From contig NC_064434.1 of the NCBI RefSeq assembly GCF_023343835.1, positions 16,473,505-16,537,504 on the forward strand: a DNA stretch of 64,000 nucleotides, in the 5' to 3' direction. The notes beneath the pieces were generated by a model. That model was not told the DNA's origin. It saw nothing but the letters and a program-made list of their open reading frames with translations, and made no database searches. The translations under genes and the position numbers were made by a program. The DNA comes from Lagopus muta. Its lineage: Eukaryota > Chordata > Aves > Galliformes > Phasianidae. Numbering within the stretch: the stretch's first letter is position 1; every line of letters begins with the position of its first letter. This document shows positions 63,210 to 64,000 of the stretch, in pieces.

Positions 63210-64000
63210 AGATGTGTCTGATGTAGCTTATCTATCAGCCCCAAATTCACATTATTACAAAACCAGGTAAAAATCTGTCTCTCTCAGAGAACGTTAACTA
63301 TAACTTTCCATGGCTAAGTGTACGGACTGATGGAGTACAATGATGCCTTAGACATTTGGAGCAAACAGTACTTGAGGCAGAGAATGTGGAAAGCATCTCT
63401 ACTGTACTGCTAGGATTGTCGTTCTTGGTCTTCCCACACGATGACAGGGTATGTTGTCTCCATGCTGGGATAGGCTTCCTCTGGAGGAAATAACTTTCCA
63501 CTTTTAGCCAGACATCTGAAAGCTGCTCCAAGATGGACTTGAAAAGCCTGAAGGGAGAAGAAGGGAGTGGCTGGTGGCTTTCAGATTCTGTATGTGAAGG
63601 AAAAGCAGGGAAAGAAAAAACACCAAAGCACTGCTCTGGAAAAGCAGTGATCACCTCCTAAAAGGCAATGATTACCTCTAATTTACAACTTTGACAGACT
63701 TTGTGATATTCCCTTAGAACTCACCTAAATTAACATTCAAATCATGTTTGTAATATTTGCAATATTTTTAATTTGCAAATAGGAAACTGAGGCCCTGTGA
63801 GAACAAAAATTGGATGCAAATATGAGAATTCGGTCTAAATGCTACATCTCAGTGCACTTTCACATGTTTGATAAAAGTCTGTCCCCAGATAAGTTGCTCC
63901 AAGTTTCTTAAGGCTATAGTGCTCTCCTGTGAGGCTGATGTTCACAGGGCTCTCCTGTGGGGCCAAGTGGAGTCTTGTTAGTAGAGCCCTCAGTTACTTC

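Larger units (their letters stand above)
62063..64000. other. Gene-poor intergenic DNA at right edge
   Basis: Contains a 22-base poly(A) at 62,164-62,185 and the 62-bp direct repeats. A 118-codon minus frame (63,298-63,654) shows no recognisable domain. Confidence 0.65.

Noticed and set aside
1-64000. CRISPR arrays, operons, phage or bacterial systems
   Set aside because: No regularly spaced repeats with spacers and no dense gene packing. Intergenic scale, CR1 and mariner content, and the Pol III tRNA structure all indicate a vertebrate nuclear genome.

Overview
The window looks like vertebrate, specifically galliform bird, genomic DNA, most likely chicken (Gallus). Three things support this. 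There is an intronless SOX11 gene whose 396-residue protein matches the length I know for chicken SOX11 (human is 441). There are several fragments of the avian CR1 LINE. There is an internally deleted copy of the Galluhop-type mariner element. The background is AT-rich and CpG-poor, with many A/T homopolymer tracts. I cannot confirm species or chromosome from the sequence alone.

Layout. Positions 1-35 kb are gene-poor DNA downstream of SOX11, which is on the minus strand. This part holds simple repeats, two CR1 3' ends at 11.7-12.4 kb (minus), a CR1 coding fragment at 13.0-13.2 kb (plus), a non-autonomous mariner at 22.1-22.7 kb, and two diverged copies of an unidentified ~100 bp sequence at 20.6 and 23.2 kb. 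A compact GC-rich, CpG-rich island lies at 34.97-35.46 kb, just past a good candidate SOX11 polyadenylation signal. The SOX11 transcription unit runs right to left: promoter around 38.4-38.5 kb, 5' UTR to 38,121, coding sequence 38,120-36,930, and an A/T-tract-rich 3' UTR below that. The gene sits in a CpG island of about 2.3 kb (36.9-39.2 kb).

Positions 39-64 kb are again gene-poor. They hold an intact initiator methionine tRNA gene at 45,830-45,901, a decayed CR1 reverse-transcriptase fragment at 46.0-46.4 kb, a 101-base pure pyrimidine tract at 46.7 kb, a 62-bp direct repeat at 62.8 and 63.1 kb, and a stub of a mariner end at 62.0 kb.

I support only two functional genes: SOX11 (SoxC-class HMG transcription factor) and tRNA-iMet. 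All other open frames are short, lack recognisable domains, lie antisense within the GC-rich SOX11 island, or fall in CR1 or mariner DNA. The large non-coding flanks are what one expects around a developmental transcription-factor gene, where distal enhancers are common, but I cannot prove any enhancer from a single sequence. I found no evidence of a novel multi-gene system. The best leads are the island downstream of SOX11, a 12-mer it shares with the SOX11 promoter, and a small CpG-bearing patch near 21.6 kb.
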